This document shows, in pieces, positions 10,741 to 22,662 of a stretch of DNA of 64,000 nucleotides. Origin of the DNA: Aradus depressus (taxonomy: Eukaryota; Arthropoda; Insecta; Hemiptera; Aradidae); contig OY759223.1 in NCBI GenBank assembly GCA_963662175.1, positions 14,610,249 through 14,674,248 on the forward strand, in the 5' to 3' direction. The notes under the pieces are model-generated. The model was not told the DNA's origin. It did not search any database and saw only the letters and a list, made by a program, of their open reading frames with translations. Numbering within the stretch: position 1 is the first letter of the stretch; each line of letters begins with the position of its first letter. Made by a program: the position numbers and the translations under genes.

Positions 10741-11544
10741 CAGTGAAACCTCTCTTTGCGATCACCTCTGATAGCCGGACACCCCTGGTGGGCGGACAAT
10801 TTTTGCGGTCCCGGCAGAATATATAGGGATTTCAACACATTTGCCCCTCTCTTAGGCGGACCCTCTCTTGGAAGGACGTGGACAGTAAAATCGAGTACCG
10901 AGAAGAGCAGACTACCTCTGTTGGACGGACAGGCAGGCCTCTAATTCGAGTTGACGTTTAATATGTTCTTAGAACTCACTTTTAGAAGGAAGGTTGATGT
11001 TTATTCTGTGAATTCTCGTTTAAACGGGTTGATTTTTGATATGTTCTTAGACTTCTCGTTGTACATTGTACTAGCAACCTACCAAACTTTCCACGTAGTA
11101 CACCTGTGTTTACAAAGGGACTCGTAATTCCAAGAAGTTTGTAATGTTCCATACTGCCAGTTACCAAAACCAACGCGAACTTAATCAAGCGTTATTGCCT
11201 CCAAGCAAACGATGCTAACTCATTAATTTTAATTTTTCAGGTAGAGGACAATATAGAAAACTCGAATGGGAAAAAAAAATCGAAACAAAAGAAAATGTCC
11301 GATTTTTTAGAACTTAGACGTTATACCATTGTTTATGTTCGGATTCTAGTAAAAATCTCCTATTTTTTAAAACTGTATTCAGTTGTTCAATAAACAACAG
11401 TTTTTACATACGATACACGTGTTTAGAAAAGATATCTTTCATCCTTATCAATTTGCCTTCTATTTTCCATTCCCCTCTGTTAGGAGGACTGGGCGGACAA
11501 CTTCCACGGCCCCATAGGTGTCCGTCTAAGAGAGGTTTCACTGT
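10741..11544. mobile_element. pogo/Tigger-like non-autonomous element
   Basis: The termini CAGTGAAACCTCTCTT and AAGAGAGGTTTCACTG are inverted repeats with TA on both sides. This is the terminal pattern of the pogo branch of Tc1/mariner elements. Subterminal GCGGACA words repeat inward at both ends. No transposase frame remains. Confidence 0.85.
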
Positions 11545-11647
11545 ATATATTTTTTTGTGAAATTAGACAATACAAATGTTTTTTTGTGTGCGATGTACGA
11601 TGCATATTAGCCATGTCTCTTATAAAGCTGCTATCTAGTTATATTCG

Positions 11648-11782
11648 ACATCCATGGCCCCGGGAGGGAGTTCTATCTACCAAATAAAACTCACTCCCGG
11701 ACGGGATTTGAACCCTCAAACCATGGGGAGACCATGCCACCAGAGCCCTACGCTCTAGCCCGCACGGCCACCATGGCCCCCC
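11648..11782 (-). mobile_element. tRNA-like SINE (family B)
   Basis: On the minus strand it reads GGGGGCCATGGTGGCCGTGCGG (A-box area), GGTTCAAATCCCG (B box) and CCGGGAGTGAGTTTTATTT. It shares its layout with 31687-31823 (+) and 49223-49374 (-). Confidence 0.75.
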
Positions 11783-12424
11783 AATATAAATGTTAAAAAT
11801 GTTCTTTCCTTTTGTTTGTTTTTATTAGTTTTCCCACTACATCGACACAGATCGCAAAAAAATATTGGGACATAAAATTAGTCTAGCTGTTTTAAAGAGA
11901 TAAATTTTAGCTAGACCGACAAATATTTTTGACATGTTATATCATTCTCTCTACAAAAAAAATAGCAAAAATCACAGTATCTTTAACATCCGTAACTTTT
12001 CAGTAATTACAACAATAAAAAAAAAAAAAATGTTTTAGCATTGAGTTTTGTCTTCATACCTTTCTCAGTTTGCCATTGTTACCAACTTTGAACTCCTGAA
12101 GTTCATTGCAACATATCGTGGATGCAGAAGTCCTGGGAAAATCAGCTGATAAGCCATTTCTTACCTGAAAAAAAAACAACAATAAAATAAATTAAGAACA
12201 AAACTCTCAAATATAAAATGTCGTGTTGGTAAATTAATTCTATCGGTAAATATGTTCACAGTCACACACACAGATTGATAGACTTTTTTTTTTGCATTTT
12301 TGAAATTAAGGGGAAGGAAAACATGAAATTCCGTTGAAAACTCGGCATCGAATTTACATTATCAACCGATTACATAACTTATCCTATACTTCGTATAGCT
12401 GAGAAAGTAAAAACGGCAGCTATT

Positions 12425-13300
12425 AAACAACTGAGGATTGGGAAGGATGAGCAATCCTATGATCTCGATTGATAATATGTACAGCGATCACCCATTAGTA
12501 TATAAAATTCAGAACTGTGTCTATCAGCTGAAAGAAATGGGGAAAGAGGTCACTTTCGTCTGGGTCCCAGGTCACTCGGGGATCCCGGGTAACGAAAGGG
12601 CAGATCGTGCGGCAGAGGAAGCGCATAGTCTCCCCGAAGTGGTCCCCACTCGTCTCTCCGCCCGGGAATACGCTAAACCACTAGCCACAAATATATATGA
12701 CAGCTGGCAGTCCATGTGGAGCGAAATACAAGACAACAAATTGAAAATGATCAAGAGATCTGTAACCAATTGGAAGTCCTGCTATCGGAAGAACAGAAGA
12801 GAAGAGGTGTGTATCGCACGACTCAGGATAGGACACAGCCGCCTAACTCACGGGTACCTGATCAACAGAGAGGATCCCCCCATCTGTCCCACCTGCAACG
12901 TGCAAATAACAGTCCGCCACATCTTTGAAGATTGTCTTAGATACCGGGGACTCCTGGAAATACACGGCGTTCCCGGGAATGTCTCCGAAGCACTAGGGGA
13001 TGATAAGAATACCATAAACAAAGTAATTAATTTTATTAAAGAAGCTGAACTTACTTCTAAAATATAAGTAGTAGAAAAAAAAAAAATAATAATAATAATA
13101 TAATATGTATATAATATACATATACGAAAAAAAAAAAAATAATAATAAAAATAAAAAAAAAATAAAAAAAATAAATAAAAAAAATAAAAAAATAAAAAAA
13201 TAATAATAAAAAATAATAATAATATTAATAAAATATATATATATATAAATAATAATAAAAAAAAAATAATAAAAAAAAAAAAAATGAATAATAAGATTAT
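12425..13300 (+). mobile_element. 5'-truncated LINE (RNase H-bearing) with A/T-rich tail
   Basis: The frame 12438-13067 encodes the end of a non-LTR retrotransposon protein. It has an RNase H C-terminal signature (VTFVWVPGHSGIPGNERAD, with the catalytic His and Asp region) and then a Cys/His tail (CPTCN...VRHIFEDCLRY). The intact 209 residues suggest recent arrival. A long (AAT)n/(AAAT)n-like tail runs from 13075 to about 13285. The 5' end is cut where it joins a family D repeat. Confidence 0.85.
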
Positions 13301-13650
13301 GCGTATAAAACGACATTTACATATATACTACTAATGATATACAAAACATGTAAAAGTTGGTTCCTGAGCCGATATATGTGCCTCTAACGAGTGTAAGTAA
13401 GACGGGCGTAAATGACCATAGCAGTTGAGCGCCCTCATTCCCTAATTATTCAATTATTCCACCTTCCTTTCGGCAGATTTCATTGAAAATCGACAGGTCC
13501 TTATTGAATCCTGGATCCGCATATAAAATTTCATGTCGATACGTCATTATTTATGCAGTTATTAGGGTTTTTGAATACAACCCTCCTCTTCTGGTCATCC
13601 CTTTCCCTGAACTTAAAAGCTGGTTACATCAAGTATTTTATAAATATATA

Positions 13651-14052
13651 CAGTAAAACCCCTCTTTACGGACACCCCTCCGTCACCATTCCATAGAAAC
13701 CTTTCTTCCCATTCAAATCCTCACGCACAAGACCTTTCCTCTCATTCCCATCCTGACAATCCTCCCCGCCGCTTGAACAGGAGGTGGCCTCGCGATCTTC
13801 TCTCTGAGCATAATGAATAATGAAAATTAACTTTCGAGGGAGTGTCAGTGCTGGCTGGCTTCTCCCATCAAGCGACGTTATATTTTTCTTTTTGAAGTAT
13901 TAAACATAAAAGCAAATTAAACGTTTTGTATATGTATCTTCATACATATAATGCAGTTTTTTTTTTTTTCAACCCTCCTCAATGGACACTCCTCTGCAAC
14001 GGACAAATTTCTTGGTCCCGTGACTGTCCGTTGCAGAGGGGTTTTACTATAT
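13651..14052. mobile_element. pogo-like MITE (about 400 bp)
   Basis: The termini CAGTAAAACCCCTCT and AGAGGGGTTTTACT are inverted, with TA outside. Inner CGGACACCCCTC and GAGGGGTGTCC-type words are also inverted. It is related in pattern to 10741-11544 but is a distinct, shorter family. Confidence 0.8.
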
Positions 14053-14804
14053 TTTTTTTCAGTAATTTTAAACATTAATTTGCCTTATGGAACCATTAAA
14101 ACACTTTAAATGAACCTCATGGTGTAGTTGAGAGATAATAAAATTCAAATTGCTATTATTAGAAAGTTAATTAACTACTCGTATGTTAATTGGCGATTAA
14201 CAAGGATGCCATCGGGCACGTATTACACTCATGTAGACAGGTAGGTAATCTAACCAAGGTTGGAGAAGGGCATTCAACTCTATGTCTAGTTATTAGTTCA
14301 TTTCTGTGCATGCGTCAAACCGATAACTATAACTTAAAACCACAAAGAAGAAGATCTTACGTCCCTTCATCATGTTACATATACATTATATTAAAAATAT
14401 AAATAAATTTAAAAAAATTATAATATAAATACCTATATAAAAAAAAAAAAAAAAACAGTAGAAATAAAATAAATTAGAATATAACTAATAAGAAATTATG
14501 ATAAAACGAAACATTGATTCGACAGACCTTAAAGAGGATAGATATCTGTAGAGGAACTCTGCCAAAAAAAAAAAAAAGAATGAAAATGAAAGCTTTGTAT
14601 CAAATAATTTTTTTGGATATGACTACTTTATTATTACATATTATTTTTGAACAATGAAAATAAAAATTCCGTTTCCGAATAACGATTTCCTCTAATATAA
14701 ACATATTTAGTTGAAATTTAATTTTTTTTTTTGTTCCTATTCTCTTCAAGAAGTGAGGAAGAAAATTAATTCCTTCGTGAATTATACTTTTTATTTCATA
14801 AAAA

Positions 14805-14856
14805 GTAGGTAGCAGGCGATATGAACTTGTAGTTAAAGCCCGGGCATGAGTCTCTA
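14805..14856 (+). repeat. SINE family A 3' fragment
   Basis: GTAGCAGGCGATATGA then GTAGTTAAAGCCCGGGCATGAGTC matches only the 3' body of the SINE. Confidence 0.75.
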
Positions 14857-15224
14857 AAGATACAATGAACTGCCTAGAGCCCCCTGAAATGATGGGATAG
14901 TGCACGATGGGTACCGCTAGTAGGACATGGTACACTGCCGAGTACGATATGGTACACAGGACAAGCCTTTCATAATTGCTGCTTTTCAATTACCTTAGAA
15001 CATAACTCTTCATCAGAAAAAAAGTGCCGCTTCTCTTTTCATTTTATTTTTTTTATTTTTTTTTTTTTTGCGGTAAATTAGTGTCGTTAGCTTAACAGAA
15101 ATATATAATAATACGTTTTAAGCCGTAAAATTGTAAAATTACTGCTTCTTTCAATTATGAAGTAACTATTTCCATTTCTTTCTTCCTATATTTACAATTT
15201 TTTTCTTAGCGTCTTATTTTTTTA

Positions 15225-15645
15225 CTTCTCCAGATATACAAAGTACATGGGAAGTTATCAAATCGGTCAGAAATTCGATGTTGAATTTTCACTAGAATTT
15301 TATGTTTTCCAATCCCTGATTCCAAAAATTTTAAAAAAATGTTTACGATTGAACTGGAGTACAGTTATTATAGTTTTTGTATACAGTTTCCCCCTAATCC
15401 CCTTCTTTCCTTCGGCCGATTTAGCTGAAAATCAATAGATGTCGTCCTTAGGCAGTTCTGGATACACATATAAAATTTCGTTTCGATAAATTCACTCTAT
15501 CAGGAGTTATGTTCTCAAACACATATACATACATATTTAGAATCAGGGGGTCGGAAAACACAACATTCCGGTGAAAACTCGGCATCGAATGTCTGACAGA
15601 TTACATAACTGCCCCTGTACCTATATCTTATTGCTGGGGAAGTAG
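15225..15645 (+). repeat. Dispersed repeat (family D)
   Basis: This is one of the better copies: the CGAAAATCAATAGATGTCGTCC, TCACTCTATCAGGAGTTATG and AACATTCCGGTGAAAACTCGG words appear in the usual order, ending GGGGAAGTAGA. It is non-coding. Confidence 0.7.
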
Positions 15646-15759
15646 AATTATTGTTTGTGAATATGATACGTATATCCAGAACTCCATAAGGACATCTTTT
15701 GGATTTCAGCAAAATCGGCGAAAGGAAAGAGGGAGAGGGGGCTTATCACAAAAAAAATA

Positions 15760-16158
15760 TAAGAAGACATATTGAAATACATCGCAAAAATGTATTCGGG
15801 CAACGAAATTGACGGAACAGAAAGATTGTCAGAGTTAGAAGGATTTGACGAGTTCGACAATAACCTTGTGATCAATGAAGTTTTTAAGCCTTGAGGTCCT
15901 AATGGATGAACATAAAAGACAGCATCAAAAGAGAGGGAAAATAAAGAAGATGAAACAGAATCATCCATAATAACACAGCCGAAAATAATCGATATTTTGG
16001 ATGTCTCAAAATACGATTCGTACATTTTTTGTGTGCTATACGGAAGTAGAAGACGAAACTTTAAAAAATATCAATCAATTAGAAAACACTGTTTTAAAAA
16101 AAAGCTTAGTTTGTGTTAAACATCTGACAAGAAATATGTATAATGTATTTAAGTAATT
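15760..16158 (+). pseudogene. Possible pogo/Tigger transposase C-terminus, frameshifted
   Basis: One frame reads MYSGNEIDGTERLSELEGFD and an acidic stretch; a shifted frame after about 16040 reads EVEDETLKNINQLENTVLKK then SLVCVKH and a stop. The Ser/acidic region, the LEN.VLKKSL word and a terminal basic tail resemble the C terminus of Tigger-type transposases. There are stops and a frame change. The resemblance is from memory of the family and is modest. Confidence 0.35.
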
Positions 16159-16248
16159 TTAATTATTCAATTTGTATGTACATAATTACATAATTTTTTT
16201 TTTATCCTTTATACATACAAGTACATACCTATGTCCTGTTTATATATA

Positions 16249-16743
16249 TGTTACGGGTAAAGTTAGATTAACGGTTAAACCTAGGATTACCCGGTTAAAC
16301 CTAGTAGTACCCGCGGCCGCTTGGTTAAAGTTGGGTATACTAATAATGACAAGGCCATCAGTGGACGTATGTTCCACTATAAAGATTAGGTACTTATTAA
16401 TTAGCTCGACCACACCTCAATTTCCATTGTTGTAAGCTGTCTAACAGCGATAATCATTCATCTGGGTACATAAATTCCTAGAACAAACATAAATCGAAAT
16501 ATTACAAAATTTGGGGGCGTATTTGCCTGCGTTCCGCCGGCGGGACGATATATCTGCCTCTCCCGTCGTTCCTATATTTGAAGTAGTACAGGTTCTAGCT
16601 TTAACATATACTTTACCCGGGTAAAGCCCGAAACGTGAACTATTTCAATTATATTTCGGACTTTAACCAAGCGGCAGCGGGTACTACTAGGTTTACCCGG
16701 GTAATCCTAGGTTTAACCATTAATCTAACTTTACCCGTAGCAT
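16249..16743. mobile_element. MITE (family M) with about 75-bp TACGGGTAAAG inverted repeats
   Basis: The ends read ATGTTACGGGTAAAGTTAG and CTAACTTTACCCGTAGCAT. The inverted repeat continues through TTAAACCTAGGATTACCC, TAGTAGTACCCGC and CTTGGTTAAAG. The core contains a CCGGCGGGACGATATATCTG segment. A near twin sits at 63282-63740, and the core alone occurs inverted at about 42900-43120. TATAT flanks both ends. Confidence 0.85.
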
Positions 16744-16755
16744 ATATATTTTTTT

Positions 16756-17040
16756 AATGTAGATGGAATTCGAGGTTCTGTCGTGTAAAAGAAAATTCAA
16801 AATTTGGCCAAAGTTTCGAAAACTATTTATTTTCTTCTTCAGGGCCTTATAATGACTTGAGTGGATGTGTGTGGTGAAGGTGTTGTGAGAAGCGTGTGAG
16901 AGACACACAAACTCACATCTTCACCACACACATCCACTCATCATTATAAGGCCCTGAAGAAGAAAATAAATAGTTTTCGAAACGTTGGCCAAATTTTGAA
17001 TTTTCTTTTACACGACAGAACCTCGAATTCCTTCTACATT
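16756..17040. repeat. Long palindrome (about 135-bp arms) with CTGAAGA...GAAAC motif
   Basis: The left arm (TAGATGGAATTCGAGGTTCTG...) and right arm (...CAGAACCTCGAATTCCTTCTA) match through GGCCCTGAAGAAGAAAATAA and the TTTTCGAAAC words. A related single copy lies at about 17490-17560. It sits 12 bp after MITE M. Confidence 0.8.
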
Positions 17041-17639
17041 GAAAAGATACTGTCGACTCTATTAATCATTATTTTTTTAAATTCTCCATTTGTCTATCTA
17101 TTTACGTACTACATACTACATTTTGAAATAAATATTATCATTTTTAGCCATTTTATTTTTTTTCGGCTATAGGGCTCTTTTTCTTCGGTCCCTAGAAGAA
17201 CGTTATAACGAAGTTTTGTTTTGGTCCATACATCGACTGGACTTCTGGTTAATACTTAAGGTTACAATTTGAGTAGGTAAACATTGCATAAGAGTGTCTA
17301 TTGTCTAAAAACGTCAGTCTAATGAGATGCATCCGGTCCGTTTGTCCAACCTTCACGCTTCTCTACATCAATTAACAACTTGAGAAATAAATCAAACAGA
17401 ACAAGAATACAACCTTCAGCAGATCAAGTGTTCCGAGTATTTGTTCATTTGTAAAATAGGTTATTTACAATGTTGAGCGTTGCGAAATTAAACTCAGAAT
17501 TTGGCAAATGTTTCGGAACCTATTTATTTCCATCTTCAGGGCATTATAGAATATGACAAACAAATGAGCGATTATTCATTGTGGACAATACAATAACAGC
17601 AAAATTGTATATAACAGAAAAAAGGTGGATCACTATACT

Positions 17640-17850
17640 TCCTCAGTATGAATTGATCAATCACGTGTTCCATCTCCCTCAAAGACAATTGACCGTTCGG
17701 GCTAAAACTAAATTGTGTATCGATACATTCATAACATCGGCAGTCATTAGGGTATTTGAATCGAACCCCCATCCCTTCCATTAGAGTTCTTGTATTAATC
17801 CCCCCCCCGAATCCCTTTCTTCCCTTTGGCCAATTTTGCTGAAAATCCTA
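17640..17850 (+). repeat. Dispersed repeat (family D), left part, split by a mariner element
   Basis: ATTCATAACATCGGCAGTCATTAGGG and CCAATTTTGCTGAAAATCC are family D words. The copy resumes at 18757 (TATGTGTCGATACACACATA) after the mariner. Confidence 0.7.
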
Positions 17851-18758
17851 TACGAGGTGTGTTCAAAAAGCAACAGGAATTTTGTAATTTCGCGGGTTGT
17901 ATTAGTCCGATTCGCGAATTTTTCCGTTGTTGTGTTGGTAAACATGTCTTAAATGTATCTGTACATTGTTAGCCAAACCGGATGTTTAGTCTGCTGTCAG
18001 CTGTCAAAGAGGTTACATGTGTTTTGGTACGATCTGCGATTATTTATTTGTTTACAAAATGGATCAGAGAATTTGAATTAAATTTGGCTATCAGAATGGA
18101 ATAAAGTGCAGAAAAGTTTTAGAAATGTTAAATATTGCTTTTAGTGAGTCTGCTATGAGTAAAACTAGGGTTTACAAGTGTTATAAAAGCTCGACAAGTG
18201 AGGTCGAATTTCATATTGACCTTCATGGTCGTGCTCACTATGTTTTTGAATTTTAACGGCATAGTGCACCATGAGTTTTTGCCACAAGGTCAAACGATCA
18301 ATAACGAGTATTACCTATAAGTGCAACTATGTTTGCGTGCAGCAATCCGAAAAAACGCCCGGATTTGTGGCGAAACAATTCATAGCTTTTGCACCACGAT
18401 AATGCACCTGCTCACACTTCATGAATTATTGGCAAAAACAACACTGTAAAGATGCCCCAGCCTCCATAGTCGCCAGACATGGCTCCATGTGACTTTTTTC
18501 TGTTCCCAACAATAAAGAGAACCACAAAGGGTCGTCGTTTCACAAGCATAGATGAAATTGAAAACGCATCGCTGAGAGAGCTAAATGCTATCCCAAAGAT
18601 CGAGTTCCAGAAGTGTTTCGGAGATTGCAAGACGCGCTGTCATAAAGTATAATATCAAATGGGTACTATTTTGAAAGGTTTAACATTGATGTAGACGAAT
18701 AAATAAAATTCTTTTTCAAAAACCGAAAATTCCCGTTATTTTTTGAACATACCTCGTA
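17851..18758 (+). mobile_element. mariner element, internally deleted, dead
   Basis: The terminal repeats TACGAGGTGTGTTCAAAAAG and TTTTTTGAACATACCTCGTA flank it, with TA at both edges. Inside, broken frames read the mariner N-terminal helix-turn-helix words (MDQRI, KCRKVLEML, ESAMSKTRVYKCYK) and then the catalytic end: HHDNAPAHTS, SPDMAPCDFFLFP and RFTSIDEIENASLRELNAIP. It is about 0.9 kb instead of about 1.3 kb; the middle with the first catalytic Asp is deleted. It lies inside a family D repeat. Confidence 0.9.
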
Positions 18759-19448
18759 TGTGTCGATACACACATAAAGATTTTTTTTTTCCTTTTTGGA
18801 ATCATGAAGTCGGAAAATATGAAATTTCCTTGAAGACTCAACATCGAATTTATGGACGACTACATAACTTCTCCCATACATCGTAGAACTGAGGAAGTAA
18901 AACCAAATTGTGTAAGGTGAGTAGATCGTAGAACATTTTATGACATACATTTTTGAACAAGTAAGAACCGAATGGAACACTGACTTTACTATATTTTCCA
19001 TCGGTTTCAAAGAAATGTGTGCCATCGTAATCTGCTCACAGATATATAAATCATAAAATATTTCTCCAACGCATTTTCTCAAAATGTGAGTTCCAATATT
19101 GATCTATTGATCAAGAGTTCATTTGAAGGATTATTAAAAATGGACACTGCTCGAAAGGTAAGGTCACTAACCCCAATAGATTCAGATTAAAACTCGGTGA
19201 TTTCACATTATCATTGTTTTCATCATAGAAAAGTGTCATTTAAAAATGATTGCATTGCTATCGATGTTTCATCATTGAAAAATGACAACGAAAAATGAAA
19301 GTAAAATTGTGGCGTGTTCACGACATTGCTCCAGTAGTTATTAGTTACTGTGACTCATGAAATTTTATTAGCAAATATTGTAAAGTTTTCAATTTCATGT
19401 TTTCCGATTCTTGATTCAAAAATGAAAAAAAAAAAAAAAAAATCCTGA

Positions 19449-19728
19449 ATGACCGAGGCTCTTAGTTTATTTTATCTGGGAGGTAAAATAAACTTAAGCA
19501 CGCCGTCTTTCGGATAGGACGTTAAGCCATGGTCCCGAGCTTGTACAATGTCAGGTACTCGTTAAAGACCCCTACCCTAGGTGAATAAAAATTTAGGGTA
19601 GGCAAAATTTAGGACTCCCATAGTAGAGTCGGGCTCATCTCCACCAGAGTGACGAAAGAACTATCTGGTAGTAGGCCATATGACCTCGGAGTTAAATCCC
19701 GGGCATGAGTCATAAAAAACCAACCAAA
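19449..19728 (+). mobile_element. tRNA-derived SINE (family A), 5' truncated
   Basis: It starts at GACCGAGGCTCTTAGTTTA, so it lacks the tRNA head, and runs to the GGGCATGAGTCATAAA end. An A run precedes it. Confidence 0.9.
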
Positions 19729-19790
19729 TATACAATATTATATTTTTTTTTAATTAGGTACATTAGATCGCAATTTTCATGGGAGGGTGT

Positions 19791-19812
19791 GCCCCCCCCC
19801 CCCCCCCCCCCC
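19791..19812 (+). repeat. Poly(C) tract
   Basis: About 22 C residues in a row lie in GTGTGCC(C)nTTAGC. The exact length is uncertain in such runs. Confidence 0.8.
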
Positions 19813-20071
19813 TTAGCTACGCCAACGAGTATGACTATCTGTTAAAGCCAATAGGTAACCATGATAAAACAGATGGATAAAGAATATTCAGATTAGACAG
19901 ATTGGTGACAAGGAGGATGCGGAAGATAGTGCTGCTGTGATCAGAATAGAAAGTAACCTCCATTCTACATGTCTATTATAAAATCAGACTATTACAAAAA
20001 TAAAATACTGATTATTCGTATTGATATTATACATTATCAGTGAGTTAATATGTGTTAGAATTAAGTAAAGA

Positions 20072-20519
20072 TGACATTAAAACTAAATGTGACTAAACCA
20101 ACAAAGAAACTTTGAAATTATTTACAACAAAACTTAAAACAAACAAAAATATTATATCTAAACAAAAACAACAATTACGACCATTGAAATATAAAATACG
20201 GATTATCCGACCTAAACTCCATTAAAGAGTGAACGTGAGCCAAAATGTAAACAAAGACCAAAATAGTAAGCAGATGCCAACAATAGGTTCTTCATAATGT
20301 CAGTATAACAGAACATACATAGGAAGAGGAGAGATGAGGCTTGAGGTCGATAAAAACAAACTTGTAGAACTTCTGCCAAGCTTTCGGCACTCAGTGTGCC
20401 ATGTACTGGTAGAATGTAGTACTACAGATGACATTGAAACTAAATGTGACTAAACCAACAAAGGAACTTTGAAATTATTTACACTGAAACAAACCAAAAT
20501 ATTATATCTAAACAAGAAC
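20072..20519. repeat. 90-bp direct repeat (20072-20172 and 20431-20519)
   Basis: Both copies read AACTAAATGTGACTAAACCA, then CTTTGAAATTATTTACA, then ATATTATATCTAAACAA. The second copy is interrupted at its end by a SINE. No gene is seen between them. Confidence 0.85.
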
Positions 20520-20858
20520 GAGGGCTTCGGTAACTCAGTGGTATGCGTGCTTGCCTTCTGAGCTCAAGGTCGTGGATTCGAAACCCGGCCGTGCCCTTAG
20601 TTTATTTTATCTGGGAGGTAAAATAAACAAACTTAAGCACGCCGTCCTTCGGATGGGACGTTAAGCGATGGAGCCTGTACGATGTCAGGTACTCGGTAAA
20701 GACCCCTACCCTAGATGAATAAAAATTTAGGGTAGGCAAAATTTAGGACTCCCACAGTAGAGTCGGGCTCATGTCCACAGAGCGACGAAAGAGGCTCTGG
20801 TAGTAGGCAATATGACCTCGTACTTAAAGCCCGGACATGAGTCATAATAACTAACTAT
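20520..20858 (+). mobile_element. tRNA-derived SINE (family A)
   Basis: It has a head with GGTAACTCAGTGGTA, then GGATTCGAAACCC, the full body and a GGACATGAGTCATAATAACTAACTA end. It faces the minus-strand copy at 20902. Confidence 0.92.
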
Positions 20859-20901
20859 TAAAAAAATATTAAACTCTGCGTTCATATAAGATCTTTTTTA
20901 T

Positions 20902-21149
20902 TAGGTTAGGTTAGGTTTTATGACTCATGCCCGGGCTTTAACTACGAGGTCATATTGCCTACTACCAGAGCCTCTTTCGTCGCTCTGTGGACATGAGCCC
21001 AACTCTACTATGGGGGTCCTAAATTTTTATTCACCTAGGATAGGGACATCGTACAGGCTCCAGACCATCGCTTAACGTCCCATCCGAAGGACGGCGTGCT
21101 AATGTTTATTTTACCTCCCAGATAAAATAAACTAAGGGCCTCGGCCAGG
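20902..21149 (-). mobile_element. tRNA-derived SINE (family A), 5' truncated
   Basis: The minus-strand body ends in AACCTAACCTAA (plus strand TTAGGTTAGGTTAGG) and stops at GGCCTCGGCCAGG, without the head. With the previous copy it makes an inverted pair 43 bp apart. Confidence 0.92.
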
Positions 21150-21762
21150 TTATATATACATTTATTTTTTGTTTCAGAAAAAAAATGGAGCACTGAGTTT
21201 CAAACCTAGCCACATCCTGGTGTTATTTATTTTTTTACTGTCAAATGAAATTAATATGATATGTAAACTGATTAAATAAATCTAAATGTTACAAGGATAT
21301 ATTATAAATTAATATCGGTTTATGTATATAATTTATACGCTATTTTGATGTACACATTATTATTTATGACATATCCAATAACTATGTTATGTTTTAACGG
21401 AAATAAATATTATTGTTCCTATTATTATTAATTTTATTCCTAATTACCTGAAGAAGAAGTGGAGAGAGCTTAACAATCCCCATAGGTATGACCAGTCTTA
21501 TAGGTCAGTTGCCGCTGACTCAGCTCCACGGCCTACACAGACCTTCTGGAAGCCTTCTTTGGACACCACATAGTCAGACCTCACTTCTCTTCAACCAGTG
21601 TTGAGGCGTGGGTTCAAGTCTTAGGCAAACTGAGGACTCCCTCCCCCCCCTTGTGGCGGACTGTTGCACCACCAACTGGGGTTGGACATAGTGGCGGTGG
21701 TTGCTGGGGCCAGCATTGGACGCTAGGTTCTGGCTGGATCCAATGTTGGAACAGAGCGAAAT

Positions 21763-22228
21763 AGACCCCGCGCCCTCTCTTCTGGCGAGATCCGAGGTGG
21801 TAAGGACTTCGGCTAGGCGTCGTCATGGTTCGCGCATCCCTAGGGATGTGTATGTTGTCAGTCTCGCTGTTTGTGTCTACTAAACATATATCTACCTACT
21901 GCAACTAACGAATTAGATCCCGCGCCCTCTCTTCTGGCGAGATCCGAGGTGGTAAAGACTTCGGCTAGGTATCGCCATGGTTCGCGCATCCCTATAGATG
22001 TTTCTGTCGTTAGTCTCACTGTTAGTGTCCACTAAACATATATATCACACATATATGTATCTTCCTACTGCAACTAACGAAATAGATCCCGCGCTCTCTC
22101 TTTTGGCGAGACCCAAGAGGTGAGGACTTCGGCTAGGTGTCGCCATGGATCGCGCATCCCTAGGGATGTATTTGTCGTCAGTCTCGCTGTTTGTTTCTAC
22201 TAAACGTATTTCTGCCTACTGCAACTAA
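21763..22228 (+). repeat. Triplicated unit of about 150-170 bp
   Basis: Units start at about 21763, 21912 and 22081. Each opens GATCCCGCGCCCTCTCTT-like and continues GGCGAGATCCGAGGTGGTAA, ACTTCGGCTAGG, ATGGTTCGCGCATCCCTA and CTACTGCAACTAACGA. The units differ by point changes and a short ATATAT insertion in the second. They are more GC-rich than their surroundings. No frame is conserved across the units. Confidence 0.85.
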
Positions 22229-22555
22229 AGACAAATATTCCACAATTTTTCTGAAATCGTTTTACAAACAAAATAATTTCTGTAATTTTTAATGACATCT
22301 AATAATGTCATAAAAGGAAACTAATTCCAAACAAAAAAATTAATACTTTCCCAGCAATAATTAATCAATTATCAAGCCCTCCCTCCGAAACTAAACGACC
22401 GTATGTGCTAAAAATCAATATTTGTCTTACATAGCGGCTTATACTGAATTTTGTGTCGATACTTTCATTACATCGGCAGTTATTAGGGTTTTTTGTGTCG
22501 AGTCTAACTTTTCTGATCATCCCTTCCCTTCGGCCGGTTAAGCGGAAAATTGAGA

Positions 22556-22662
22556 GGCACAGTAGAGATGAGCTCAAGTTCACCAAAGCGACGAATGAGC
22601 GTTCTGGTAATAGACGATATGACATCCTAATCAAAGCCGAGGCATTAGTCACAATAATTAAC
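22556..22662 (+). repeat. SINE family A 3' fragment, diverged
   Basis: CACAGTAGAG, GAGCTCAAGTTCACCA.AG.GACGAA, GCGTTCTGGTAATAGACGATATGAC matches the 3' body. It is fused to a family D piece. Confidence 0.7.

Noticed and set aside
12993..13316. 107-residue Phe/Tyr/Ile-rich frame
   Set aside because: It is the antisense of the A/T-rich tail of the LINE.
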